64,000 bases of DNA. Origin: Nitrosomonas sp. Nm34 (GTDB lineage: Bacteria; Pseudomonadota; Gammaproteobacteria; Burkholderiales; Nitrosomonadaceae). Positions 56,026-64,000 of the stretch are shown here, in pieces. A program made the position numbers and the translations under genes. Where the stretch lies: positions 62,001 through 126,000 of the forward strand of contig NZ_FORD01000005.1 of the NCBI RefSeq assembly GCF_900113925.1, in the 5' to 3' direction. How positions within the stretch are numbered: the first letter of the stretch is position 1; each line of letters opens with the position of its first letter. The notes under the pieces were generated by a model. It was not told the origin of the DNA. It saw only the letters and a program-made list of their open reading frames with translations, and did not search any database.

Positions 56026-57231
56026 CTAATGGGTGATTTTGTGGCCACGTGTATATTTTTCTCTCGTGATTTCCCCATCACGTGCGAGTTCTGTACCCGC
56101 AAACCACTCATAACCTGCTGCAACCATGTCAGTGGGGGAACCTGACGCGTTAAGGTGCTGCCGGTATTGTTGCGATTCCACCCCTTCCTGAGATTTATTC
56201 ACGAACTGAGTACCCAGTGCGCGCAGATCGACTTCCTGGTTAAGAATGCGGCGTACAAATTCGCGTTGACTCTCGAATTTGATCGGTTCGGGCAAGTCCC
56301 CCGGTAAAATTTCGGCCGGGTCGCGTCGTTCATATTGCTTGAACATATTCATCGCAACCTGCAAATGTCCTAGTTCATAATCGAGGCAACGCTCCCAGAT
56401 GGCTTTGATACGTGGATTGGTTTCCTGCTGCACGCAGCTATAATAGTTATAAACCTCGTTAGCTTCATGTAACAGCCATTTTTCAAGCCAGGTTTCTTTC
56501 GGGTCGATAATCGATTCATATTGCGTGACGTGCTGTTCTTCAATGGAGGCGATTTCTGTATATAACTGCCGCACTACCGGGTCAGCATACAGGGGAGCGA
56601 CATTCAGATAAAAATTCTGCGTTTGCTGCTCACTCGACATGATGGTCAGCGCATGCAGTTTGGTAATGGGCGCCGCGCGCAGGCGATCATAATGCTCCCG
56701 CAAGTTGTCTTGAGGTGCCCGGTGCTCTACTATGGTGGGGCGGCCTGGCACAATATCCGTATAGCATTGGAGAATATTATTGGCATCTTTGCCCTCCAGC
56801 CGATCCAACATTGCGCTATAGCGGTAGAGATGGTCGAAATCCTCCAGCATACCAAAACGGTATACCTGGGCCAGGTACTCATCAGGTTCATTCTGTGCGA
56901 CTGCAGCCGTCACTTCGATCGCAACTTGTTCATAAGCAATGGTTGTCTCGAGGATTGAATGGTCCGCTCCTAAAAGCCCATTGATCATTGTTGCCTGGTG
57001 CTGCTCGACAATGCGTAGTTGGGCAAGGGGTAGCTGCCATTTCCGATTCATTCGGGCACACCCATGCGAGAAACGGATCGCTTCCATTTCCATGCCGTTC
57101 ATCAAAATAACTCGAACCCGCGTGAACGCGTCATCATCGAGCTTGCTGATTGGAGGTTGAACCAGTTCCTTCCAGGTAAACCGCTGCCTGTCTAACGGGC
57201 AACCTTTATCTTCAAATAAATTGAGTGCCAT
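56026..57231 (-). CDS. Ferritin-like protein, larger partner
   Basis: A 401-residue protein with two ferritin-like halves: first Glu and His clusters in GMEMEAIRFSHGCARM and FGMLEDFDHLYRYSAM; second in EIASIEEQHVTQYESI, LLHEANEVYNYYSCV and DYELGHLQVAMNMF. The ribosome site AAGGAGAA is strong. It is encoded ahead of the smaller ferritin-like gene. It probably binds a di-metal centre; the family is uncharacterised as far as I can tell. Confidence 0.7.
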   Translation of the reverse strand: MALNLFEDKGCPLDRQRFTWKELVQPPISKLDDDAFTRVRVILMNGMEMEAIRFSHGCARMNRKWQLPLAQLRIVEQHQATMINGLLGADHSILETTIAYEQVAIEVTAAVAQNEPDEYLAQVYRFGMLEDFDHLYRYSAMLDRLEGKDANNILQCYTDIVPGRPTIVEHRAPQDNLREHYDRLRAAPITKLHALTIMSSEQQTQNFYLNVAPLYADPVVRQLYTEIASIEEQHVTQYESIIDPKETWLEKWLLHEANEVYNYYSCVQQETNPRIKAIWERCLDYELGHLQVAMNMFKQYERRDPAEILPGDLPEPIKFESQREFVRRILNQEVDLRALGTQFVNKSQEGVESQQYRQHLNASGSPTDMVAAGYEWFAGTELARDGEITREKYTRGHKITH

Positions 57232-57396
57232 TTTGTTCTCCTTTACTCCTCAAGGTAACCCATATTGCATTAGCCTGAAGAATAATGAATAAATATAAAT
57301 GTTGATCCGGCTTATCAGTTATAAATTAATCTCTAGTAATAAACCGATGAATGAGTGATGCTTGAATAAACGAGTACGGAAATTTGTCGTATCAGC

Positions 57397-57425
57397 GCGC
57401 AAACAACCTAATCGCCCGTTTGCGC
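57397..57425. promoter_or_regulatory. Inverted repeat upstream of ferritin-like operon
   Basis: GCGCAAAC and GTTTGCGC, 13 bases apart, in the 373-base gap between the ferritin-like genes and the KGG gene. It may be an operator. Nothing else is clear in 57232-57604. Confidence 0.5.
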
Positions 57426-57604
57426 TATTGTTGATAATTTGGCTGAATTGATGAGTAGGGTATTGATGTGGCCAGAAAAAGCTTAACTATTAATGAAGTG
57501 CTCGCAATCCACTCAATGCATGAGTAACGCAATCACAATCAAACGCTTCAAATTACACTTTGAAAGGCAACGCTTGCTAATGGCTCTGACTAGCTGCTGG
57601 CATT

Positions 57605-57934
57605 CTACTCATCCTTATCGCTACCATGGCTGCTTTTGCCACCTTTCCGACCAATCTCGGACATATGCTCCTTATCCTTACTGACTGATTCACCGCCTTT
57701 CCGGCCGATATCTGCCATGTGTTCTCTGTCCTTGCTGACTGTCTCACCACCTTTTCTGCCAGCTTCCCGTGCCTCCTCCGAATCAAACTCATGCGCAGTG
57801 CCTTTTTCATGAGCTGCTTTGCCGCCCTTGCTGGCTATTTCTCGCTGCTTGTCTTCATCCATGGAAGCAAAGCCTCGTTTATCAGTATGGCTGCCACCAC
57901 TACCGTTTTTTCCTTTTTCTCTATCTGAAGTCAT
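57605..57934 (-). CDS. Stress-type KGG-repeat protein
   Basis: A 109-residue, highly charged protein with repeated KGG motifs (EIASKGGKAAHEKG; EAGRKGGETVSKD; IGRKGGESVSKD; IGRKGGKSSHG). The repeats match the general stress protein con-10 / GsiB type (PF10685). The ATG at 57934 after GAGGAG is preferred to an upstream start at 57949. Members protect against desiccation or heat. It sits beside ferritin-like genes, suggesting a shared stress regulon. Confidence 0.88.
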   Translation of the reverse strand: MTSDREKGKNGSGGSHTDKRGFASMDEDKQREIASKGGKAAHEKGTAHEFDSEEAREAGRKGGETVSKDREHMADIGRKGGESVSKDKEHMSEIGRKGGKSSHGSDKDE

Positions 57935-58218
57935 GATAAAGCTCCTCATAGTTAACTTCGCAATTTCTCCCTCAACAAAATTTTTACCTGCTTCCTGTAA
58001 TGTCTTTGGGATCTTATCTCCGTCTTAAAAGGAGAATGATTCAATACTAGCTAGCAAATTTCTTAACTTCTGTTCGTTAACACACATTAAAGCGCTTTGG
58101 GTTAGAAATTTATAATCAACGGTTGATAACAGCTCTAACTATGCAATTAATATTCGTAAAGTGGTTTAATAAATCAGCATGGAAACCTGTTATGCGTCAA
58201 ATAAATTTCACACTTATA

Positions 58219-58354
58219 AAATGGTGCATGCGCAAATACAAGCGGTTCAAATACAGTAAGGCCAGACATGTCAATACCTGGTAAAGGCTTTTGAGACGCA
58301 GCCTTATCTATTTGCGCACTGGGAAAGAGGGAATACGAGGTTCATTTGTTTAAT
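58219..58354 (+). pseudogene. Group II intron maturase C-terminal remnant (intron A)
   Basis: One frame gives KWCMRKYKRFKYSKARHVNTW and then a stop; the next frame continues FETQPYLFAHWERG. Together they match the end of intron-encoded maturases, broken by a frameshift. It stands directly ahead of a domain V motif. Confidence 0.7.
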
Positions 58355-58356
58355 GG

Positions 58357-58390
58357 GAGCCGGATGAAGCGAGAGCTTCACGTCCGGTTC
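58357..58390 (+). ncRNA. Group II intron domain V (intron A)
   Basis: GAGCCGGATGAAGCGAGAGC followed by TTCACGTCCGGTTC, a typical 34-base domain V hairpin. The next bases, up to about 58425, form a domain VI-like stem (GGCTGAGGGAGAAG with TTCTCTCGGCC). Confidence 0.8.
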
Positions 58391-58430
58391 TAAGAGCGGC
58401 TGAGGGAGAAGTTCTCTCGGCCGACTCACC

Positions 58431-59097
58431 GGTGGCATTATCAGTCCATTGCTGACAAATATCTTTTTGCACCTGGTCTTTGACAATTGGATGCAAACGC
58501 ATTTTCCGTGTATCCATTTTAAACGCTATGCCGATGACATTGTGGTGCACTGTCGAAGTAAAACCCAGTTGAAAATGATAGAGCGGCAAATCAGACAAAG
58601 GTTTACCCGATGCGGTCTTGAGCTCTGCCAGGAGAAAACTAAGATTGTGTACTGCAAGGACTCAAACTGAGACGAGCAATATCCGAATCAGAGCTTTGAT
58701 TTTCCGGGTTATACATTCAGGCCTCGAAGTGCTCGAGATAGAAACGGCAGATTCTTTGTCAGCTTCTCACCGGCAGTCAGCCGTAAAGTGTTGAAAGCAA
58801 TGAGAGCAAAGCTCAAAGGGCATCCGTTGATTAAAGCGGGCTACAGTCAAAGTATTTCTGGGTTGGCGAAAGCATCCGATCGTTCAGGGATGGATCACCG
58901 ATTACGGAACGTTCAGGAAATCAGTGATGTCGGCCATTTACAGCTACATCAACGTTAAGCTGTTGAGTTGGGCAAGGCGAAAATTCAAGTCGCTGCAGCG
59001 CCGAAAATGGCGTGCCAGCCAATGGTTGCGGCAACTATATCGGCAATATCCAACATTGTTTGCACATTGGCGTGTTTGGTATTGGGTGGCTGAATAA
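58431..59097 (+). pseudogene. Broken group II intron reverse transcriptase / maturase (intron B)
   Basis: It begins within the RT at GGIISPLLTNIFLH and continues KRYADDIVVHC, the YADD active site. A stop follows KIVYCKDSN, then FDFPGYTFRPRSARDRNGRF and SPAVSRKVLKAMRAKLKG. A frameshift near 58815 leads to IVQGWITDYGTFRKSVM and QYPTLFAHWR. It has lost the front half. It is immediately after intron A's end. Confidence 0.85.
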
Positions 59098-59100
59098 CAA

Positions 59101-59134
59101 GAGCCGTATGAATCGAGAGGTTCATGTATGGTTT
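59101..59134 (+). ncRNA. Group II intron domain V (intron B)
   Basis: GAGCCGTATGAATCGAGAGG then TTCATGTATGGTTT, a second domain V hairpin 744 bases from the first. A domain VI-like stem follows up to about 59172 (GGGGACGGTTCCCTCC region). Confidence 0.8.
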
Positions 59135-59184
59135 CGTGAGCAACTGAAGGGGACGGTTCCCTCCGGTTGACTTGACCACCGACC

Positions 59185-59370
59185 GAGCGGTTCTTTCGCA
59201 GCCTGAAATACGAACAACTCAACTATGAAAAATTTAAAATCAAAGCAGCAGCAAAATCAAGCGTAGTCGATTATTTGGCTTTTTATAACGACAGTCGCCG
59301 TTCACACTCGGCATTAGGCTACAAAGCCCCGATCGAATTCGAGCGAGAATTTTTTAACAACGCTGCCTGA
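59185..59370 (+). pseudogene. C-terminal fragment of IS3-type transposase
   Basis: The frame reads ERFFRSLKYEQLNYEKFK, then VVDYLAFYNDSRRHSALGY and KAPIEFEREFFNN before a stop. This is the end of an IS3-family integrase core, including the last catalytic Glu region. It starts right after intron B's 3' end, so the intron had inserted in the transposase. No N-terminal part is found upstream. Confidence 0.85.
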
Positions 59371-59375
59371 ATAGG

Positions 59376-59398
59376 TGTCCGGTTTTTGTTGACCATTA
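59376..59398 (+). repeat. Right end of the IS3-type element
   Basis: TGTCCGGTTTTTGTTGACCA, a typical IS3-family terminal sequence, follows the transposase stop. The matching left end is not found, so the element is truncated. Confidence 0.6.
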
Positions 59399-59524
59399 CG
59401 GTACAGTTTTTGGGTACCACCTCAATAAACGAATTATATACATAATCAAGCGTCACGTAGAGTCTGACTCTTACTTCCTGCTTTTTGCAACACAGCATAT
59501 ATTTTTTCTTGCATTGTGTTCTGG

Positions 59525-59550
59525 CGGCTCCTCGCTGAAAGGAGGAGCCG
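59525..59550 (-). terminator. Terminator of small lipoprotein gene
   Basis: CGGCTCCTC and GAGGAGCCG, a 9-bp perfect stem around an eight-base loop, 20 bases after the lipoprotein stop. Confidence 0.75.
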
Positions 59551-59570
59551 ATGCTGATCAGGTCAAACTG

Positions 59571-59873
59571 TTACTTCTGCTCACGTATACGATCAGCTTG
59601 CTCTTCCATTTGATCGGCGCTTCTCTCTGAAGACTCACGAGTGGCCTCGGCAGCACGGTCAGTAGAGGGTGAATTAATCAGTCCTGGATCTCGTTTTTCT
59701 ACCCGATCGGCCGCAGCTTCTCCACTCTTACGCGTCATATCCGCTTTTTCTTCCATTCTATCCGCTTTCTGCTCCAGTACGTTTTCGCGCCTATTTTCTT
59801 CCCTGGAATCACATGCGGAAAGAATGAACGCTAACATCACGACAGTAAACACCACTTTCAAATGATTATTCAT
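59571..59873 (-). CDS. Small charged lipoprotein
   Basis: A 100-residue protein with a lipobox (FILSACDSR, Cys21). The mature part is a Glu/Arg-rich coiled coil with repeats such as QKADRMEEKADM and RSADQMEEQADRI. Similar small envelope lipoproteins are stress-linked in other bacteria. It is isolated from the KGG gene by the intron wreck. The function is unknown. Confidence 0.75.
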   Translation of the reverse strand: MNNHLKVVFTVVMLAFILSACDSREENRRENVLEQKADRMEEKADMTRKSGEAAADRVEKRDPGLINSPSTDRAAEATRESSERSADQMEEQADRIREQK

Positions 59874-60200
59874 AATAGATTACCTCATTATAATTAAGAG
59901 TGAAGTTCCTCACTGAATAGTAAGGAGCGGAAAAATTTACTAGCGCCCGAACCTGGATTAGATAGGTTCAATATAAGAGCTATTTAAAAGTATAGCCGCT
60001 GTATTTACTATTTTCTGTGCGCTGGCGCACCAATAAGCGATTAAAATTCATTCGTTAGGCATATATTCTATTAAGAGACGTGCAAAAGAATATACTACTC
60101 CTCATTTTTCTTATCATTGGATAAATGAGTTTCTGTGAGAAGACCATGAAGTTTTTCGTTTTTTCAGAAAAATACCTACAATCCAGTTTGAAGCGAATGA
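59874..60200. other. 327-base gap with an operator-like palindrome
   Basis: No gene. A palindrome GTGCGCTGGCGCAC at 60017-60030 stands out. Its centre is too tight for a strong hairpin, so it is more like a protein-binding site. Confidence 0.45.
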
Positions 60201-61511
60201 TCAGGTTGCGTCGCGTGCCAGTCGTATGCCTGTAAAGTACCAACTGGTACTGGCGGGTAAGAAGTTGCGGAAACTCGCACGGATCCACTTCTGTGGAGTA
60301 ATACAGGAGCCACCCCTCAATACGTATTGGTTCACCATGGATCTACTATTATATTCGCCTACTGCCTCATCCCAGACGATGGACATGGGCTCGTGATCGT
60401 TCGGTTTTGCGGGGTTATAGCCAGGATAGCGCGAATAGCTTGACTGCGTCCATTCCCATGCGTCACCGTAGAGTTGAGCAGGCTCAGACTTACTGGTCAC
60501 TATTACGGCAGAGGGGTGAAACCGGTTATTCTCGGCAAAACATCCTTCTATTTTCTGCTGGGAGGCGGCATGCTCCCATTCGGCTTCGGTAGGAAGCCTT
60601 GCATCCGACCATCGAGCGTAGGCCTCAGCTTCGTAAAGCGAGATATGGATAACTGGCAAAGTCGGGTCTAGCAGCGCTAGTCCGCAGAGTGAAAATTCCT
60701 GCCAGCTGCCATTATTATCACGCCAGTAGAGGGGATGCTCGCGACGGTGGGCTTTGATCCAGTCCCATCCTTCGGTGAACCAGAAGCTGGGGTTATGGTA
60801 GCCGCCTGCTTTCATGAATTCTAGATATTCTCCATTGGTGACGAGCCTGGATGCCAGTTGATAAGGGAGCAGGTATTGTTTGTGTCGAGGTGACTCGTTG
60901 TCGTAGCTAAATTCTTCTCCCTTATATCCGATCTCCACAAGCCCTCCTTCGAAGTGGCACCATTCGAGTGGAGGAAGAGCTGAAGCAAGCGGATATCTGG
61001 GAGCTGTTGGTGCAGGATCTTGCGCTACGATAAAGCAAGGGTTAAGCGGATTCTGCGATAGCAAATGCTTGATGTCGGTGAGCATCAATTCCTGATGCTG
61101 TCGCTCATGATTCATTCCGAGGATGGTTAAGGTGTTTACCATTTTATCATCAGCATGGTAGTTCAGCACCTGTGCCATGCGCTCGTCCACTGTTCGGCAG
61201 TAGTCGCGGACTACGGATAAGGATGGACGTGTGAATAGTCCACGTAAGGGATCCGGATGGGTCTGGCCAGACTTATTGTAAGAGCTGAACATGGTGTGAA
61301 ATGCCGGGTGAAAAGGTTTGAATGGTTTCTCATAATGCTGCAGTACAAAGGTTTCAAAGAACCAGGCGATGTGACCAAGATGCCATTTCACTGGACTCAT
61401 TTCCGGCATTATTGATTTTACGCAGCAATCCTCTTCGCTCAGAGGCTCAATTAGTTGCAGTGTGCGTGCGCGTATTGAGGCGTATTTCGCATATATTAAA
61501 GAAGATGCCAT
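60201..61511 (-). CDS. egtB: EgtB-like sulfoxide synthase (DinB plus FGE-sulfatase domains)
   Basis: A 436-residue protein. The N-terminal DinB-like domain has the iron-binding His set: H47 in HLGHIAWFFE, and H135 and H139 in NHERQHQEL. The C-terminal formylglycine-generating-type domain runs from about 190 (GGLVEIGYKGEEFSYDNE; RLPTEAEWEHAA; GDAWEWTQSSY; VLRGGSCITP). This is the ergothioneine synthesis type EgtB: it joins a trimethyl-histidine to a thiol compound with O2. AGGAG precedes the ATG. No egtD or egtE-type gene is in the window. Confidence 0.88.
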   Translation of the reverse strand: MASSLIYAKYASIRARTLQLIEPLSEEDCCVKSIMPEMSPVKWHLGHIAWFFETFVLQHYEKPFKPFHPAFHTMFSSYNKSGQTHPDPLRGLFTRPSLSVVRDYCRTVDERMAQVLNYHADDKMVNTLTILGMNHERQHQELMLTDIKHLLSQNPLNPCFIVAQDPAPTAPRYPLASALPPLEWCHFEGGLVEIGYKGEEFSYDNESPRHKQYLLPYQLASRLVTNGEYLEFMKAGGYHNPSFWFTEGWDWIKAHRREHPLYWRDNNGSWQEFSLCGLALLDPTLPVIHISLYEAEAYARWSDARLPTEAEWEHAASQQKIEGCFAENNRFHPSAVIVTSKSEPAQLYGDAWEWTQSSYSRYPGYNPAKPNDHEPMSIVWDEAVGEYNSRSMVNQYVLRGGSCITPQKWIRASFRNFLPASTSWYFTGIRLARDAT

Positions 61512-61553
61512 GATGCTTCTCCTGAAGGAAAAAGACGGGATTGAAGTGGCTCC

Positions 61554-61664
61554 CTATAACGTGATGGGTTCTTCCGTAAGGGTAGTAGACTTCATCAGGC
61601 GTAAAACTGTCAAGCCTTTGATGAAATCGTTCTTGAGGGTACCTGTCCAATTATATGAATACAT
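61554..61664 (-). CDS. Short upstream frame of egtB
   Basis: A 36-residue frame with GGAGG in good position, ending 40 bases before egtB. The product (MYSYNWTGTLKNDF, then KGLTVLRLMK) has no known family. It may be a leader that couples translation to egtB, or noise. Confidence 0.3.
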   Translation of the reverse strand: MYSYNWTGTLKNDFIKGLTVLRLMKSTTLTEEPITL

Positions 61665-61722
61665 CCTGCTTTACCTCCAACAGGTGATTGAATTCTTTGG
61701 AATATAAAAACTCTTACTTATT

Positions 61723-61829
61723 CTTCCATTTCTACATCAAACATGACGCGAAGGTAAGCCGCAGAAGTATCAATCATACGGTAAACAGGCAAAGAGAGGC
61801 CGACAAAGTCAATTTTGATTTGGAAATAA
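61723..61829 (-). repeat. Interspersed repeat, copy 8
   Basis: CTTCCATTTCTACATCAAA at the left, AGTATCAATCATACGG inside and TTTTGATTTGGAAATAAA at the right. Same sense as copy 3. Confidence 0.8.
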
Positions 61830-61997
61830 AACGATAGCGCGCTGCTAATTGTGGGACAGTTTCAGCATCATGTATAACTGCTAGCGCTAGTTTTGCCTTG
61901 AGTTCGCCCAAATAGGGTATGTGCTTGTTACTCACCTTCATTAAGCTTCTTTTTAATCTTGCCAGAGTTTAACAATCTGTCCAGTTTTTGGGTGTCA

Positions 61998-62038
61998 CTT
62001 CACCCTTGTGTCGCCTGAACGGTGACACAAGGGTGAAG
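61998..62038 (-). terminator. Strong terminator hairpin
   Basis: CTTCACCCTTGTGTC and its exact complement GACACAAGGGTGAAG around eleven bases, a 15-bp stem, 24 bases after the stop of the secreted protein gene. Confidence 0.85.
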
Positions 62039-62062
62039 AGTGAGTGTTAAAAGTAGAATAAG

Positions 62063-62932
62063 TTAATTGTTAACTTTGACAAAAGAACCATTTTGTTTGA
62101 CCCACACTTCATTAGTGAAGGCATCGGAGATACTACTGGCATCTGTGGCGAAACAGTCGGCTACAGTCTGGCTGGTAACAGTATTTTTGATCGCCATGGT
62201 GATGGGCGGAGTAATCGTCATACCAGGAATGCTGCCAAATTGTCCTTCGAATGCGGATGTCATGTCGTAGCAAACATCTGAGTTGATGATTAAATTGGCG
62301 CTTTCTGCCGGTGCATTAATGGTGCAATGCTTGATGTTGGAGAAATCACTTGCAAGAGATTGAAATGGGTTGGGAATGCCCGGGATGCTCATGGTAATTC
62401 CTTTTATGTCAGGGGGAGTGCCATTGCTGGTGGTGAGTAAGGAAATGCCCGTTGCAACAGCCTGGCGGGGGGGCTCACACAAATTGCTATTCGTGGGAAG
62501 GGGAATGCATTGCCCATTAGTCGTGACATTGACGACATTGCCGCTTTGTGTGTAAAACAGACCGTCAGGGCCATTGGCAGTGTTGCAGGCAGGAATACTG
62601 CCATTGCCACCCGAATTGGCAATATGGTTGATCATATTGGGCAGGCTGTCAATGAAGGTAGGATTATTGCCCCAAGGTCCGCCTAATACATAAACGCCGT
62701 TATCAGTCTTATTGACGCCTGCATGAATTCCTACTTCAGGGTAGTGTCTGAAGAGCCAAGGCTCAATACTTTGCGTAGCCTGATGGCTTGGGAAGAATTC
62801 ACGATAAGTGTTTTCAGCCCAGTTGAGCAAGGTTTCAGCATCACCGGCAGTATCTGCTGATGCAAAATGGGCGCTGCCCAGCAGAGCAAGGGAACAGGCA
62901 GATAAAATAAACGGCTTCATGCGTTGTTTCAT
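62063..62932 (-). CDS. Secreted protein with WAE/Y-type repeat domain
   Basis: A 289-residue protein with a signal peptide (ILSACSLALLGSAHFASA). Residues about 30-95 (LLNWAENTYREFFPS, then WLFRHYPEVGIHAGV and VYVLGG) match a short domain seen in several secreted betaproteobacterial proteins, function unknown. The rest has four well-placed Cys (CNTANG; CIPLPTNSNLC; KHCTINAP; CYDMTS). A strong terminator follows. It could be a cell-surface or metal-handling protein; not shown. Confidence 0.7.
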   Translation of the reverse strand: MKQRMKPFILSACSLALLGSAHFASADTAGDAETLLNWAENTYREFFPSHQATQSIEPWLFRHYPEVGIHAGVNKTDNGVYVLGGPWGNNPTFIDSLPNMINHIANSGGNGSIPACNTANGPDGLFYTQSGNVVNVTTNGQCIPLPTNSNLCEPPRQAVATGISLLTTSNGTPPDIKGITMSIPGIPNPFQSLASDFSNIKHCTINAPAESANLIINSDVCYDMTSAFEGQFGSIPGMTITPPITMAIKNTVTSQTVADCFATDASSISDAFTNEVWVKQNGSFVKVNN

Positions 62933-63116
62933 ATAAATAACCTCTAATTTAATTTATTGAAATTTATTTTTATTGAATTGGCTAGAGTATCCTATCTTTA
63001 TATCGAGATAAAAAATTGCGAGCATGTTCTCTTATTTCTTATAGGATATAAAGCACAATTTAGCTAATTAAAGTGTATTTCTCGCAATCGAGAAGCAATC
63101 GCTTAAGGAGGGCAAG

Positions 63117-63761
63117 ATGATAACAGAAAGTGAAAATATCCGTGATGACATTGTCAATACTGCTGTTGCAATTGCTGCGCGTACTTCGTGGGAGGCCGTT
63201 CGTTTTTATGATATTGCGGCTGAAATGAATATTTCCTTGGATGAGATACGCAATTACTTTCGTGAAAAAGAAGAACTGGTGGATGCCTGGTTTGATCGGG
63301 CAGACGGCATCATGCTCAGAGAGGCAAAGACTGCTGATTTCTCAATACTGACGCCGCAGCAGCGTATTCATGACCTCATCATGATTTGGCTGGATGCCCT
63401 GGCGGTTCAGCGCAAGGTAACATGTCAAATGATTTTGGCAAAGCTTGAACCCGGGCACATCCATATTCAGATGCCGGCAGTGATGCGCATTAGCCGAACT
63501 GTGCAATGGATTCGTGAAGCAGCGCAACGTGATGCCACATTTCTGCGGCGTGCGCTGGAGGAATCGGCTTTGACCACTGTTTATCTGATGACGTTCTTTT
63601 TCTGGATGCGCGATGAAACACCTGCATCGAAGCGTACGCGGCAATTCCTGAGTCGCAATTTAGAATTGGCAATGTGGCTGGGAGAGACTGTTTATGGTGG
63701 TGCCAAGCCAAGTGCCATCCTGACACTAGTGTCTCGTATCAGTCCATCTTCCAGCAGATAA
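63117..63761 (+). CDS. TetR-family transcriptional regulator
   Basis: A 214-residue protein. The N-terminal helix-turn-helix (VNTAVAIAARTSWEAVRFYDI, then EMNISLDEIRNYFREKEELV) is of the TetR type, with the Y-F-K-like NYFREKEEL landmark. A helical ligand domain follows. AAGGAGGG precedes the ATG. It is followed 23 bases later by a membrane-hydrolase gene and may control it or itself. Its ligand is unknown. Confidence 0.85.
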   Translation: MITESENIRDDIVNTAVAIAARTSWEAVRFYDIAAEMNISLDEIRNYFREKEELVDAWFDRADGIMLREAKTADFSILTPQQRIHDLIMIWLDALAVQRKVTCQMILAKLEPGHIHIQMPAVMRISRTVQWIREAAQRDATFLRRALEESALTTVYLMTFFFWMRDETPASKRTRQFLSRNLELAMWLGETVYGGAKPSAILTLVSRISPSSSR

Positions 63762-63784
63762 TCGACTCACTGTCATCCCATGCG

Positions 63785-64000
63785 ATGGATACCTTGACTC
63801 ATGCCTTAAGCGGTGCCTTGCTGGTGCGTGCAGCCGAACCAGTGCTGCCGAGATTAAAAGCGCTGCCAGTGCGTATCCGCCTTATCGCCGGCATGACGGC
63901 GGCAGCTTTTCCTGATATGGATGTGGTATTACGGTTAATTGATACGCTGATCTATCTTAACTGGCATCAAGGCCCCACCCATTCATTCGTGATGTTGCCG
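63785..64000 (+). CDS. YdjM-like membrane-bound metal-dependent hydrolase (partial)
   Basis: The first 72 codons of a gene that runs off the window. MDTLTHALSGALLVRA, then AFPDMDVVLR and HQGPTHSF are the start of the YdjM family (PF04307), with its conserved His and Asp residues. An ATG five bases upstream ends quickly in a stop and is rejected. Confidence 0.88.
   Translation, partial: MDTLTHALSGALLVRAAEPVLPRLKALPVRIRLIAGMTAAAFPDMDVVLRLIDTLIYLNWHQGPTHSFVMLP

Noticed and set aside
55275..57160. Several plus-strand frames opposite the ferritin-like genes
   Set aside because: They are antisense shadows of two well-supported genes with clear metal-ligand motifs.
61462..61707. 81-codon plus-strand frame overlapping the egtB start
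   Set aside because: It runs against the 5' end of egtB and the product has no recognisable feature.
1..64000. CRISPR arrays, tRNA and rRNA genes
   Set aside because: No regularly spaced repeats, tRNA cloverleaf signatures or rRNA sequence were seen on either strand.

Overview
The window looks like a chromosome segment of a betaproteobacterium, most likely a Nitrosomonas-type ammonia oxidiser. This rests on the mla and ybb gene orders, the overall look of the proteins, moderate base composition and many short interspersed repeats. No amo, hao or rRNA gene is present to confirm the genus, so the genus is an inference.

Layout. 1-3668 is the right end of a prophage: tail genes, small membrane proteins, a SleB-type endolysin and a three-helix holin. 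3669-6626 is accessory DNA with a YcnI-like copper-binding candidate, a YkvA-type protein, a relic of a phage integrase and an XRE regulator. 6627-14366 holds a secreted nuclease, a complete mlaFEDCB lipid-transport operon with a yadGH-type ABC exporter inserted before ibaG, and a COG4255-like protein. 15118-20741 is a heavy-metal RND efflux operon. 20889-30374 has a Na+/H+ antiporter, a universal stress gene bracketed by inverted repeats, a TIGR01777 epimerase, a DUF2459 lipoprotein, aconitase and a hexose-6-phosphate mutarotase. 30641-33375 has rnk, ampD, tmk and holB. 33383-36908 is a tightly coupled pair, a metallophosphoesterase and a CHAT protease with a helical C-terminal region. This is the best candidate for an undescribed system. 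36962-49796 has rne, rluC, tesA, ybbA, an RND efflux pair and a ybbP-like permease. 50034-54975 has a glycosyltransferase-like fusion and two tandem Hint-domain genes that share upstream palindromes. 55262-59873 is a stress-type cluster (two ferritin-like proteins, a KGG-repeat protein, a small lipoprotein) broken by nested group II intron and IS3 remains. 60201-64000 has an EgtB-like enzyme, a secreted protein, a TetR-type regulator and the start of a YdjM-like membrane hydrolase.

How the genes work together. Envelope upkeep (Mla, YadGH, AmpD, TesA/YbbAP), metal and drug efflux (two RND systems) and stress handling (Usp, ferritin-like, KGG, EgtB) dominate. A family of about 100-bp repeats with inverted ends sits in at least eight intergenic gaps and in both orientations. 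All functional calls come from reading motifs by eye; no search was run.
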